The position numbers were made by a program, and so were the translations under genes. Shown here piece by piece: positions 41,291-50,333 of a DNA stretch of 64,000 bases. This stretch comes from Phycisphaerae bacterium. Its GTDB lineage: Bacteria; Planctomycetota; Phycisphaerae; Sedimentisphaerales; Anaerobacaceae. Under the pieces are notes generated by a model. That model was not told the origin of the DNA and did not search any database. It saw nothing but the letters and a program-made list of their open reading frames with translations. Each line of letters starts with the position of its first letter. The first letter of the stretch is position 1. The stretch is taken from contig JAQTMR010000002.1 in NCBI GenBank assembly GCA_028714255.1, positions 62,001 through 126,000 on the forward strand, in the 5' to 3' direction.

Positions 41291-41545
41291 CGTTACCGAC
41301 CTCTAATTAATAAGAACTTCCAATCCTTCAGAACGAAGGAAATAAGGTAACTTCCCGCCTGCGTTTCTGCAAGAGTTTTGTGGCTTGACTTCCTTCAGCC
41401 GTCGCCGGAACTTGTCGCGGCGTAGCGCAACGAAGACGGACGGCGATACTATCAGAACCGAGCGCATCGAAATAGCTGGCCAATAACAGAGCCCCGAGCG
41501 CCAGCGAGGGGTTTTATTGTTTAGCCGCCGCTGTATTATCCCGCT

Positions 41546-41869
41546 TTAGTTTTTCTTGGACTTATCCGCTTTTTTGTCCGTCATCGGACAGCCGGCTTTA
41601 TTGGGGTCTGACAAACAGGCTCTCCTTTCGGAACATTTCGAGAACCCGCGCCTTTCTGTGTCAGCCTTGCGTCCTATGTTGCACCCGCGTCCCCAGTCGC
41701 CTTTGTCCCAGAAGGCCTTCATACATGGCCCGCCGAAAGGCTTCATCATCGGACAGCTCTGAACCGTCAGAACATGGCCGACTGCCACACCTATCAGAAC
41801 TAACACAACCGCAATAAAAATCGTCTTCCAGCATATCTTCTCGACTTCTCTTTTTTCGCCTTCATCCAT
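41546..41869 (-). CDS. Small Cys-rich single-TM protein, unknown function
   Basis: 107 aa: one TM (IFIAVVLVLIGVAVGHVL) then SCPMMKPFGGPCMK...GCNIG...CSERRACLSD...GCPM. Confidence 0.55.
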   Translation of the reverse strand: MDEGEKREVEKICWKTIFIAVVLVLIGVAVGHVLTVQSCPMMKPFGGPCMKAFWDKGDWGRGCNIGRKADTERRGFSKCSERRACLSDPNKAGCPMTDKKADKSKKN

Positions 41870-42024
41870 CTTTAACTCTCCTTTGCGTTTATCGCATTAT
41901 AATCACCCAGCCGCTCGGCCGGGTGCTCTATTATACAATATATCCGGCCGCAGGACCGTTTGTTCATTGCTATTTTTTAACCCGCGACACGGGTCTATCT
42001 TGCTCAATCCACAACCCCTCAGGC

Positions 42025-42861
42025 TTACCTGTAAACCTTCCAGGGCATTCCTTGAAACCATGGCCTTTTTGAGTACTTAAACAGCCATTCGTACTTCTCG
42101 GCGCCCTCATAAGTAGGCAATTGGTCATATTGCTGGGCCATTTTCAGCCATTCTTTGCACTTCTCCTCATCGCCGAAATAAGCGTATATATTAGCCACTT
42201 CCATTGCCGAGCGAGATGAGTTATTCAGTTCATTGGACCTTTTAAAAGCAGCTAATGCCTTGCTTAGTAATTCTGCCTTCCTGTCTATGTCGTTATGTTT
42301 TCTCGCCAAACTTTTATAGGCCCTGCCCTGCATATTATAGGCCAGCCAGTGTTCTTCCTTTTCCAGTATCTTCTTTGTGTACTTAAGCCCCATTTCCGGG
42401 TCGTTTATATTCACAGTATCCAGCGTATCGGCCCATAGCTTGACAAGTTCTTTTTGCTGAAGCGTCTGTTCTTTGGCGATATTCGCTTCTCTTAACGCGT
42501 CGCTCGCGCTTACCTTGTATGTGTAGGCTAATTTCGCGCTGTATATGGATACGACCATCGACACTAATGTTATGAAGAAGGTAGGATGCGCAAGATGTCT
42601 CGTAATGCTTTGATATTCTCCGCAATGGGGACACTTCGAAGCCCTCTTTGCAATCGGCTGCCTGCAAAACTTGCAGGGCTTTTCAAGCGAGGTTGTTCTC
42701 AAGTCTGTTTCCCTTAAATTTTCCACTTTCTTTATTGGCAATATTATCACGACATTTGCCCCCGTAATCAACAACGAAATTTTTGCGAGGCATTCTTGTA
42801 TTACCACAGAGCCGCGCACGTCGGCAAACGGTATTCCAAAATATTTAGCCCCCAGTTTCAC
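42025..42861 (-). CDS. Zinc-ribbon plus single TM plus TPR-like protein, unknown function (start uncertain)
   Basis: CKFCRQPIAKRASKCPHCGEY; TM FFITLVSMVVSIYSAKLAY; helical repeats. Confidence 0.6.
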   Translation of the reverse strand: MKLGAKYFGIPFADVRGSVVIQECLAKISLLITGANVVIILPIKKVENLRETDLRTTSLEKPCKFCRQPIAKRASKCPHCGEYQSITRHLAHPTFFITLVSMVVSIYSAKLAYTYKVSASDALREANIAKEQTLQQKELVKLWADTLDTVNINDPEMGLKYTKKILEKEEHWLAYNMQGRAYKSLARKHNDIDRKAELLSKALAAFKRSNELNNSSRSAMEVANIYAYFGDEEKCKEWLKMAQQYDQLPTYEGAEKYEWLFKYSKRPWFQGMPWKVYR

Positions 42862-43270
42862 TGGGGGTTATTTGACCGTCGCCGGAACTTGTCTCAACGG
42901 AGTTTAGCCCCTCGGCCTGCCGAGGGGTTCTCCGCCCAATCCGAAAGCCCCCAAGCATGTCCTGAGGATTTATCTTGGGGGTTTCCCTGTTATATTTAGC
43001 CCCCGAATTTATTCGGGGGTTCTTTTATTCTTGGTTAGCCCCCAAGCCTGCTTGGGGGTTGTTTAGCCCTGCCACCCCGACCCATAGGGGCAGACCTATG
43101 TGTCTGCCCGAACCCTCTTTATATTTAGCCCTGTCACTTCGTCACGATGTCGTTTATCGGGACAATGACGGGGTTTATTTAGCCGTCGCCGCCCCGGCGA
43201 CGCACTTTGTCATTCCGCACTTGATGCGGAACCCAGAACCGGTTAGCCCCCAGGTTTATCCTGGGGGTTT
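42845..43270. repeat. Cluster of about nine short hairpins sharing TTAGCC(CC)...(GG)GGGTT ends with different stems
   Basis: E.g. TTAGCCCCCAGTTTCACTGGGGGTT, TTAGCCCCTCGGCCTGCCGAGGGGTT, TTAGCCCCCGAATTTATTCGGGGGTT, TTAGCCCCCAAGCCTGCTTGGGGGTT, TTAGCCCCCAGGTTTATCCTGGGGGTT. Confidence 0.85.
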
Positions 43271-43385
43271 ATTTCCCCTTCCTTTCCCCTTCTTTCCTGT
43301 TATTCTCTACCCCTTAATGCGCGAGGCACCAGGGAGCGAAACACATACACGAAACACAAATCACGAATTTAATTAGGCGTTAATT

Positions 43386-43952
43386 ATGGGCAGTGCAATT
43401 GACAGATTGAAAAATATTGGGTTTGGGGCATTAGGATTTGGCATGTGGATTCTACTAATCGTACTTGCCGCCTTAATGATAATTGCAGCCGAATGGATTG
43501 GGCTTAAAGCATTGCCCTATCTTTTCGGGATAGGTTGGATTACTTTAGCAATAACAATTTTTATTTTGCTGCCGTTAGCATGTTTTCGAAAAACCCGTTC
43601 ATTTTCAAGCATTTGTTTACTTTATAGTTCCTTTGTGTATGGTATTACGCTCTGGTTTCTTGCTTTACTGCTTACGCTTGAACTTTGGGGTGTTTGGGCA
43701 GTATTTTTGGGGCTATTCTTTTTGGGAATTGGCTGTGTTCCATTTGCTATGCTAGCAACACTATTCAAGGGAATGTGGGGGATATTAGGAGTATTGATTA
43801 TTCTAACCATACTTACCTTTGGTATAAGAGCTTTTGCTTTGTGGCTCTCGACAAAAACCCCTGACGATTACGAATTTGCAGGCGATTCAAAAGCAAAAAT
43901 AAGGCCGCCGCTTATCTGCCGTGTTATGCAGTCCAAAGGATGCAGGTATTAG
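43386..43952 (+). CDS. Polytopic membrane protein, unknown function
   Basis: 188 aa with about 5 hydrophobic segments; isolated plus-strand ORF. Confidence 0.55.
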   Translation: MGSAIDRLKNIGFGALGFGMWILLIVLAALMIIAAEWIGLKALPYLFGIGWITLAITIFILLPLACFRKTRSFSSICLLYSSFVYGITLWFLALLLTLELWGVWAVFLGLFFLGIGCVPFAMLATLFKGMWGILGVLIILTILTFGIRAFALWLSTKTPDDYEFAGDSKAKIRPPLICRVMQSKGCRY

Positions 43953-44309
43953 ATAAATACACACTGTAAAAAAACAGGATTCGTTTCATTGGGTTCTCTT
44001 TTTCCCTTTAATTTTTTACTCGCTCCTCCATTGTACCTAAACCAAGTTCTTTTTCAACGCCAAAATTTCCCACGCCCTCTTTTAATCCGTGTTCATCCGT
44101 GGTTAACTTTTCTCTGCGTTCTCCGCGGTAAAACTTTTCAATCAAATGCGCATATACCCCAAAAATCGTTGCAAATTTGGCATAAGTTTCTGCAATTTTC
44201 CTGCAAGTTTGTGTAAGTTTTGACACAGTTTGTGTAAATTTGTGTAAGTTTGCGCACGTCTCGAAGCCCGAACTTGCGCGCTTGATGCTACCCCAGATTG
44301 CCCATCTTC

Positions 44310-45452
44310 TCATTGCAGCATTTTGATTACTGTCTCCGCGACCTTCTGGCAAGCCTTTTGGCCTGCTAATGGTTCGGTTATTCGGATAAGCGCATCGCTG
44401 GTTTGGGCCAGTTTGTTTTTGTCTTCTAACAGTATCTCGATGGATTTCAAAACAGGCTCGATTGAGCCGAAATAAGGCATAAATTCCGGCACTAACTCCT
44501 TATTGGCAAGGATATTAACTAAAGAGAGATATTTTGTCGTCAGCAGCCATCGCCCGAGCAGATGCCAGAGGATTTTGCTCGATTGATACATTATTACCAT
44601 GGGACAACCTGCTGCTGCGACCTGCAAAGTTGCGCTGCCGCTGGCGACGATTGCAAAATCAGCCGCTCGCGCGGTTTCACTAACCGAGCCGATAACGTAT
44701 TTACACTTAAAGCCTGGAATCTGGTCAGCTTTGAGTGCCTTTTGTCTTTCCGAATCCACAGCTACGGTTGTGAAAGTTGCGTTGGGATATTTTTGTTTCA
44801 GGCTGAGCGCAATCTGCTGCATCGGTGCCCAGAGCGTGGCTAATTCCGCGGCTCGTGAGCCGGGCAGAATTGCAAAATGTGCGTTTTTGGGATTGAAATC
44901 AGCAAAATTTTTTCTGTAAGAGGACAATGGGGACACTATCTCATCGAGCATAGGGTTGCCTACGAAGGTCGTATCGATGCCTCTTTGGCTGAACCAGTTT
45001 TGCTCGAATGGCAGAATGCAGCAGAGTTTATCGCAGCATTTGCGCAGTTTATGGATTCGCCAGCCGGCCCAGCTCCAAAGCTGGGGAGCGACGTAGAAAA
45101 TAGTTTTGATGTTTGCTTTTTTCGCGGCTTTTGCGATGTGGAAGTTAAAAGCAGGAGAGTCGCAGACGATTACCAAATCGACTTTATTGCTTTGCAAAAA
45201 ACGAGTTACGCGTTTTATAAGTTTGTAAAAGAAGCTGACCTGGCCGAAGGCGTTGTAAATCATCGCGGCCCGTGCGACGGTGGTTTCGAGTAATTGGCAG
45301 CCCGCCGCGGCCATTTTCGCCCCGCCTACGCCTACGAAATCTATCTTGTAAGCGCTTTGTTTTAAGGTAGTTATAAGGGCTGCGCAATGGGCGTCTGCGC
45401 TCGGCTCGGCAGCGCTTATGAAGATGCGGTATGTGTTATCTGCTTTGGGCAT
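44310..45452 (-). CDS. lpxB: Lipid-A-disaccharide synthase (start taken at MPKADNTYRIFISAAEPSAD)
   Basis: RIFISAAEPSADAHCAALI; LPGSRAAELATLWAPM; VASGSATLQVAAAGCPMVIMYQSS. Confidence 0.93.
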   Translation of the reverse strand: MPKADNTYRIFISAAEPSADAHCAALITTLKQSAYKIDFVGVGGAKMAAAGCQLLETTVARAAMIYNAFGQVSFFYKLIKRVTRFLQSNKVDLVIVCDSPAFNFHIAKAAKKANIKTIFYVAPQLWSWAGWRIHKLRKCCDKLCCILPFEQNWFSQRGIDTTFVGNPMLDEIVSPLSSYRKNFADFNPKNAHFAILPGSRAAELATLWAPMQQIALSLKQKYPNATFTTVAVDSERQKALKADQIPGFKCKYVIGSVSETARAADFAIVASGSATLQVAAAGCPMVIMYQSSKILWHLLGRWLLTTKYLSLVNILANKELVPEFMPYFGSIEPVLKSIEILLEDKNKLAQTSDALIRITEPLAGQKACQKVAETVIKMLQ

Positions 45453-45564
45453 AACTACAGGTATTATCGAGATTTGGCGGACTTGAGCAAGAAAATTAGG
45501 GGTTAGGGGATAAGGTGTAGGGGAAATTTGCGCGGCGGAAGGCGGCACAAGTTTTGTTTGGGGA

Positions 45565-47901
45565 TTAGTGGGCGGGTAGTAGGATTGTTACGGTGGTTCC
45601 GTAGTCGGTACGACTTGTGATGTTAAGTGAGCCTGCGTTTATTTTTATCAACTGGGCGGCGTGGGCGAGTCCCATTCCGCGTTTTCGGCCTGCAGGGAGA
45701 TTAGAGAAAAACGGGTACGTCGCTTTTTGCAGCGTCTCGGCATCCATCCCGCAGCCGGTGTCGGCGATTGTCAATTTCACGAAGCAGCCGGTGTCATCAC
45801 CACAAGCGGTTCGACCCGGCTCACCGCAGGCGGTAATTTTTACCGGGCCGGTGCTGTCGGCGTAGGAATCAACGGCATTGGAAATGATATTTGCGATTGC
45901 TTCGGCGATTTGAGCTGAGTCAACGAAGAGTTTTTTGACGTTGCCGACGACTTCGATGCTGACGTTGAGTTGTTCGACGTTAGTTTTTTTAGAGGCCAGC
46001 TTTATGGCTTCGTCGAGCAGTTGTCTGTGGTCGGTCAGGGCTGGTGTTGGTGCCGGCGGGCTGGCGAAGACGAAGAGGTCGTCGATAATCGCGGATATTT
46101 CTTTGGCATTGTTCTGGATTTGGCCGAGGATTTGTTTTTTTTGCGGGTCGGCTTCGCTTTGAGCGAGCAGTTGCGACCTGCCCGATATGACCGAGAGCGG
46201 ATTATTCAGTTCGTGCGCTGCGCCGGCGGCCATTTCCGCCAGTGCGTTTAAGATATCCGACTTCGCAGGGGCAGGTTCCGGCAGCGCAGCCATTTTAGGC
46301 GTCTTGATATTGGCGAGCGATTCATCCGCAGGCGAGTTAAGTGACTGGACAAACTGTTCGGCAAATCTTCTATGCCGCGCACAGGTAAAAGCTAAATCCA
46401 AAACGGCACCTGCGACGGAAGTACTTGTCTTAAATTGCTTCTCGAACAATTCTGTTTCCGGTTGTCCTTCGGATTCACCCGTTAGGGGATAATGCAGCTC
46501 GAAGACAATCGCCCCGACCGCCCTGCCGGCGGAAAGCAGAGGGACCAGTTTCGTATGGCCGAGGTCGAACTTGACAGCCAACTGCTCGAACAGCCAATCG
46601 GTGTAATCCTGAGCGTTAAGAATAGCGAAATTGTTCGCGATTGCCTGCGGGACGGCAGGCGAATCAGCGGGTGTGTTTAACATAATGGTTTTTGTCTGCG
46701 AGGGGCTTTCCACGATAACGGCTTTGAGGAATGGTGAATCAGCTTTGGGGGCCAAATACAAACAGACCATTCCTGTCTGGTAAAATTTTTGCCAGCGAAG
46801 CGCGAAGTTTTCGGCTATGTCGATTGGTTCGTCGCTGGAATCTATGCTAAGCAGGAATTCTTTCGTAAAATCGAAATGGCTCAAGGCGGTCAGGAGTCGG
46901 CGGTTTTCGAGCACCAGTTCGGTCTGCTTTTGCGCCATCTGTGCAGCGACTGTGCGGACGATGTTGCAATACTCGTCGGCGGTAACGGGCGAATCCATGC
47001 CGAGGATTTCGGATTTCTGTTCGACTTTTTCGGGCAGGTTGATGCGAATCTGCTCCAGTTGGCCGGGGCTTATATTCAGAAGCTGCGCTAATTTGTTCGC
47101 TGAATCGGTCGAGCCCGCTTCGCCTGCGAAGCGAGGCAAGTCGAAGCTGCCGGAGAGGCCGATGTTGCACTGCCGGGCGATTAAATCGGCTAACTGAACG
47201 ACCTGTGCGATTTTCGCTTCGGGTATGGTTTGAGAGATTAGATTGATGTCGCTGTGATGGAGCCAGATTGCCAAGGCAATCTCATCGGGCAGGTGCCATT
47301 TTTCCGCAAGGCGTTTGCCGATGATTGTATGGTCGAGGCCGAGGTGTTTTTGTTCGAGCGTTATGGTCGAGGCTTGTTGTGAATTTGCCTGCTCGATGAT
47401 TGCGGCAAAACTTCTCGGCATAGTTTCATCGAGCGCGAGCTTTCCGATGTCGTGCAGCAGTCCGGCCGAGTACGCCAGGTGCGTATCTATTTGTGGAGAT
47501 ATTAATTCTGCGATATCTTCGGCGCAGCAGGCGACGGCGAGGCAGTGCACCGCAAGCTGCTTTCTGAATAATACTCTTTGTTCGTTACGACCGAAGGCGG
47601 GGTAAACTTTGACGGCCAGGACGGCTTCGCGAACAGCGTGTGCGGGCAGTTTATCAATCGCCCTGCGGACGGAGGGGCTTTCGCCGAGGTAGCTTATCTT
47701 CTGCCGATGCGCGAGCGAGAGAATTTTAGCGGCGAGTGCGGGGTCGGATTCGATTGTTTCGGCGAATGCGGAAAGTCTGCCCTGTGAGAGGTGCGAAAGG
47801 AACCTTGCCGCGACGCAGGGCAGGGTCGAAAGAGAATTAAGCTTGTGAATAATAAGCTCTACCTGATGAGCAACGGTAGGGTCAACCATCCTTGACTGCA
47901 T
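45565..47901 (-). CDS. HDOD-domain sensor histidine kinase
   Basis: N-terminal HDOD-like (LPCVAARFLSHLSQGRLSAFAETIESDPALAAKILSLA; LLHDIGKLALDETMP); C-terminal AAGAAHELNNPLSVISGRSQLLAQ and GMGLAHAAQLI kinase boxes. Confidence 0.88.
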   Translation of the reverse strand: MQSRMVDPTVAHQVELIIHKLNSLSTLPCVAARFLSHLSQGRLSAFAETIESDPALAAKILSLAHRQKISYLGESPSVRRAIDKLPAHAVREAVLAVKVYPAFGRNEQRVLFRKQLAVHCLAVACCAEDIAELISPQIDTHLAYSAGLLHDIGKLALDETMPRSFAAIIEQANSQQASTITLEQKHLGLDHTIIGKRLAEKWHLPDEIALAIWLHHSDINLISQTIPEAKIAQVVQLADLIARQCNIGLSGSFDLPRFAGEAGSTDSANKLAQLLNISPGQLEQIRINLPEKVEQKSEILGMDSPVTADEYCNIVRTVAAQMAQKQTELVLENRRLLTALSHFDFTKEFLLSIDSSDEPIDIAENFALRWQKFYQTGMVCLYLAPKADSPFLKAVIVESPSQTKTIMLNTPADSPAVPQAIANNFAILNAQDYTDWLFEQLAVKFDLGHTKLVPLLSAGRAVGAIVFELHYPLTGESEGQPETELFEKQFKTSTSVAGAVLDLAFTCARHRRFAEQFVQSLNSPADESLANIKTPKMAALPEPAPAKSDILNALAEMAAGAAHELNNPLSVISGRSQLLAQSEADPQKKQILGQIQNNAKEISAIIDDLFVFASPPAPTPALTDHRQLLDEAIKLASKKTNVEQLNVSIEVVGNVKKLFVDSAQIAEAIANIISNAVDSYADSTGPVKITACGEPGRTACGDDTGCFVKLTIADTGCGMDAETLQKATYPFFSNLPAGRKRGMGLAHAAQLIKINAGSLNITSRTDYGTTVTILLPAH

Positions 47902-47936
47902 TAGTTACATCCTCGTATTTACTTTCAGCGGCCAAC

Positions 47937-48503
47937 CTATTTCATCTGCAAGACGGCGGCAATTTTGCCGGTAAGCTCGGTGATATCGAACGGTTTTTTA
48001 ATAAAATCTTCTGCGCCTGATTTCAGGAGCTGGTCGATTTCATCGCGTTTTATGACACCGCTTACGATAATGATTTTTATATCCGCGAAATCGGGATTTT
48101 TTCTTATCGTCTGGCAGACGACATTTCCGTTGATATCCGGCAGCATATAATCGAGCAGTATCAGGTCGGGGCGGAACTGTTGTGTCGATATTCCAGCCTC
48201 GTAACCGCTGGAGGCGGTTTTTGTTTCGAACCTGCCGTCGCGGACAAGGACATCGACGATAAGCTCGATTATTTCGACGTCGTCATCGACGATAAGGATT
48301 TTTCTTCTGCCGGACTCGAGGTTTCCGAGGGGTATATCGTTTTCCCTCATAAATTTTATGAGGTTTTGGCGCGGGATTCTGCGGAATTTCGAGCCCGGGA
48401 CGCGGAATCCCTCCAGCCGACCGGCATCAAAACATCTGATGATGGTCTGCTGGCTTACCTTACAAATATCGGCGACTTCGCCGGTTGTAAAAAGCTCCTT
48501 CAT
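47937..48503 (-). CDS. Response regulator with N-terminal excisionase/MerR-like HTH and C-terminal REC domain
   Basis: MKELFTTGEVADICKVSQQTIIRCFDAGRLEGFRVPGSKFRRIPRQNLIKFM then KILIVDDDVEIIELIVDVL...LILLDYMLPDINGN. Confidence 0.9.
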   Translation of the reverse strand: MKELFTTGEVADICKVSQQTIIRCFDAGRLEGFRVPGSKFRRIPRQNLIKFMRENDIPLGNLESGRRKILIVDDDVEIIELIVDVLVRDGRFETKTASSGYEAGISTQQFRPDLILLDYMLPDINGNVVCQTIRKNPDFADIKIIIVSGVIKRDEIDQLLKSGAEDFIKKPFDITELTGKIAAVLQMK

Positions 48504-48716
48504 TTTGTCTCCTCCTCTTTTTAACCAGATTCAGCCGACATAAATCCTCTCCAAATTGCCTTATTAGCCTAAATTAACTATCGGAAGCTGATTTGTCAAG
48601 GCAAAAAATAACTGAAAAGCCAAAGTTTAGCTATGAAAAACGATATATTATCAGCCGTCAGGCAAAAAACATATTTTTATTAGTGGCAGCCGAGATTCTG
48701 TGTTATACTATAATAT

Positions 48717-48832
48717 GTTGCGAGGGCGGTTACGCCATACCAATTATAAGGCAGATAGCCAATAAAGGAAATCGCAACGAGGGAGACGGGTGATGTTAAG
48801 CAATACATAAAAAGCCCATGTCTCCCTTTTTA
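48717..48832 (+). ncRNA. Candidate small RNA / riboswitch-like leader with intrinsic terminator
   Basis: GTTGCGA/TCGCAAC closing stem (48717-48723 / 48772-48778) enclosing GGCG-GTTA-CGCC and GGC-AGATA-GCC; then GGGAGACGGG...CCCATGTCTCCC-TTTTTAT terminator; TATAAT at 48709-48714. Confidence 0.6.
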
Positions 48833-48839
48833 TATGCAG

Positions 48840-48883
48840 GGCGTTTTCCGGCGGGTATATTACGAATATAAGTCCGAAAACGC
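48840..48883 (+). other. Long hairpin in the 5' region of the GAF gene
   Basis: GCGTTTTCCGGCGGGTATATTACGAATATAAGTCCGAAAACGC: outer GCGTTTTC/GAAAACGC, inner TATATT/AATATA. Confidence 0.6.
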
Positions 48884-48969
48884 AAATAAATCGATATTCA
48901 ACCTTCCGTCACACCATATCTAAATTGCCTCTCAACGGATAAACCGGCTACTTATAGGGCCAGGTGACA

Positions 48970-49023
48970 GTCGGCTTTTAACGGTTTTTTGGTCTTAAAG
49001 CCGGCCTTTTGTTAAGCCGACCT
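48970..49023 (+). promoter_or_regulatory. Possible competing-hairpin attenuator before the GAF gene
   Basis: GTCGGCTTTTAAC can pair with TTAAAGCC (about 48995-49002) or GTTAAGCCGAC (about 49011-49021). Confidence 0.4.
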
Positions 49024-49049
49024 TAAAGCTCTGGAGCGAACAAGTTACG

Positions 49050-49679
49050 ATGGACCATAAACAGCGAAATAAAAGAGTACGTTTGCTTGTAGGCAGACTC
49101 AACAAAGAGCGCAAGAGGCAGGCTAAAAAAATAGATATACTCTGCAACGACCTCATTGCGGCCTATAGGGACTTTATCAAGAGGCTTGGCGCCATAAGCT
49201 TCGCCTCGCATTTCTACGAGACGATAGCAGGGACGGCCGAATTGAGCAGTCTTATTCTCACTGCGAGCAAGCTCATCAAAGAGGAAACTTCCGACGCGAA
49301 TGTCACTTTTTTCCTGCGTCAGGGAGAGGGTTTTGAGATGCATATGTTCGAGAGCGTCGAGCCGATACTGCTGGAGAAACAAGGACTGGAGAATTGCTTC
49401 ACCGCCGAGGTGGTAGAAGCCGTTTGTAAGTCAAACAAGATATGCACTTTCGAAGATATGTTCTCTATGGGTCTTGCGGGCAATCTCAGCCGGCTTGGCG
49501 AACTGTCGGCTGCCACAATTCCGCTGAGTCAGTCCGGCCGGTCTGTGGGGTTTATATTGATTTACCGCGCATCGCAGGAAAAGTTGACTGCTGATGAGCT
49601 AAAGAACATAGCTACCATATCGCCGGGGCTATCCCGTGCGATTACCGCCTGCCAGTCGTTTTGCCACTTGGCTGATTAG
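49050..49679 (+). CDS. GAF-domain-like sensor protein
   Basis: 209 aa; Arg/Lys-rich coiled N-terminus then GAF-like pattern (FEDMFSMGLAGNLSRLGELSAATIPLSQSGRSVGFILIYRASQEKLTADELKNIATISPGLSRAI). Confidence 0.65.
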   Translation: MDHKQRNKRVRLLVGRLNKERKRQAKKIDILCNDLIAAYRDFIKRLGAISFASHFYETIAGTAELSSLILTASKLIKEETSDANVTFFLRQGEGFEMHMFESVEPILLEKQGLENCFTAEVVEAVCKSNKICTFEDMFSMGLAGNLSRLGELSAATIPLSQSGRSVGFILIYRASQEKLTADELKNIATISPGLSRAITACQSFCHLAD

Positions 49680-49860
49680 ATTCGGCCCCTTCGATAAGCT
49701 CAGGGCCGGCAAGCTCACTATAAATAAGCATTCTACCGGGGCAGCAAATCCAATCCTCAATAAGGTAGAGTTTCCCTGTGGTTTGGCTTTAATTTTCTTG
49801 CAATATCAGTTTTTTTTGCTAAATTCGGGCCTTGAGACGTAATCGGGGTTAAACCCTGAA

Positions 49861-49933
<73 letters not shown>

Positions 49934-50077
49934 TTTGGAGTTACAGTCGGCTGCGGCCAGCGAAAACAAGCGTTTTTTGCGGATTTTCGCGGGGCTGAGT
50001 TTGGGGCGGTATCGGCCCTGACAGTACTGAAAAGGGGGAAAATAGACAGATAATCTAAAAAATTTACAAAAAAACAC

Positions 50078-50106
50078 TTGCAAAAGAAGGCCGGTAAGTT
50101 TATAAT
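50078..50106 (+). promoter_or_regulatory. Sigma70-type promoter
   Basis: TTGCAA-17 bp-TATAAT. Confidence 0.7.
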
Positions 50107-50112
50107 AAATAG

Positions 50113-50247
50113 CAGATAAGATATAGTTCTTTTCTTCTTATACACCTTGGTGAGGCAGTGTTAGATATTTAATAAGTTTGCTCTATATTTACTAAATGAA
50201 AAACTGCCTCATAGAAGCCGGAGTTCGTAGGAACTCCGGCTTTTTTT
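50113..50247 (+). ncRNA. Candidate intergenic small RNA (about 135 nt)
   Basis: Promoter just upstream; stem GAGGCAGT...ACTGCCTC; strong terminator GCCGGAGTTC-GTAG-GAACTCCGGC-TTTTTTT at 50217-50247; no ORF. Confidence 0.65.
50217..50247 (+). terminator. Rho-independent terminator
   Basis: 10-bp perfect GC-rich stem, 4-nt loop, T7. Confidence 0.9.
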
Positions 50248-50333
50248 ATGCGCTTCGAATATAGCCGTGGGGGCAGAGGCGGATTGCCGAGTGAGGGGTT
50301 GTAGGCATTGGCGCGGAGCGGCAGAAGCGATTT

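Noticed and set aside
42845-43270. Possible CRISPR or integron attC array
   Set aside because: No constant repeat, no uniform spacing, no attC core sites (GTTRRRY/RYYYAAC), no cas or integrase genes in the window.
44008-44352. 114-aa minus ORF downstream of lpxB
   Set aside because: Largely translation of dispersed intergenic repeats (EKLTTDEHGLKE) overlapping the lpxB end.
48593-48793. 66-aa plus-strand ORF
   Set aside because: Overlaps the TATAAT and the structured RNA/terminator, no protein character; more likely non-coding.
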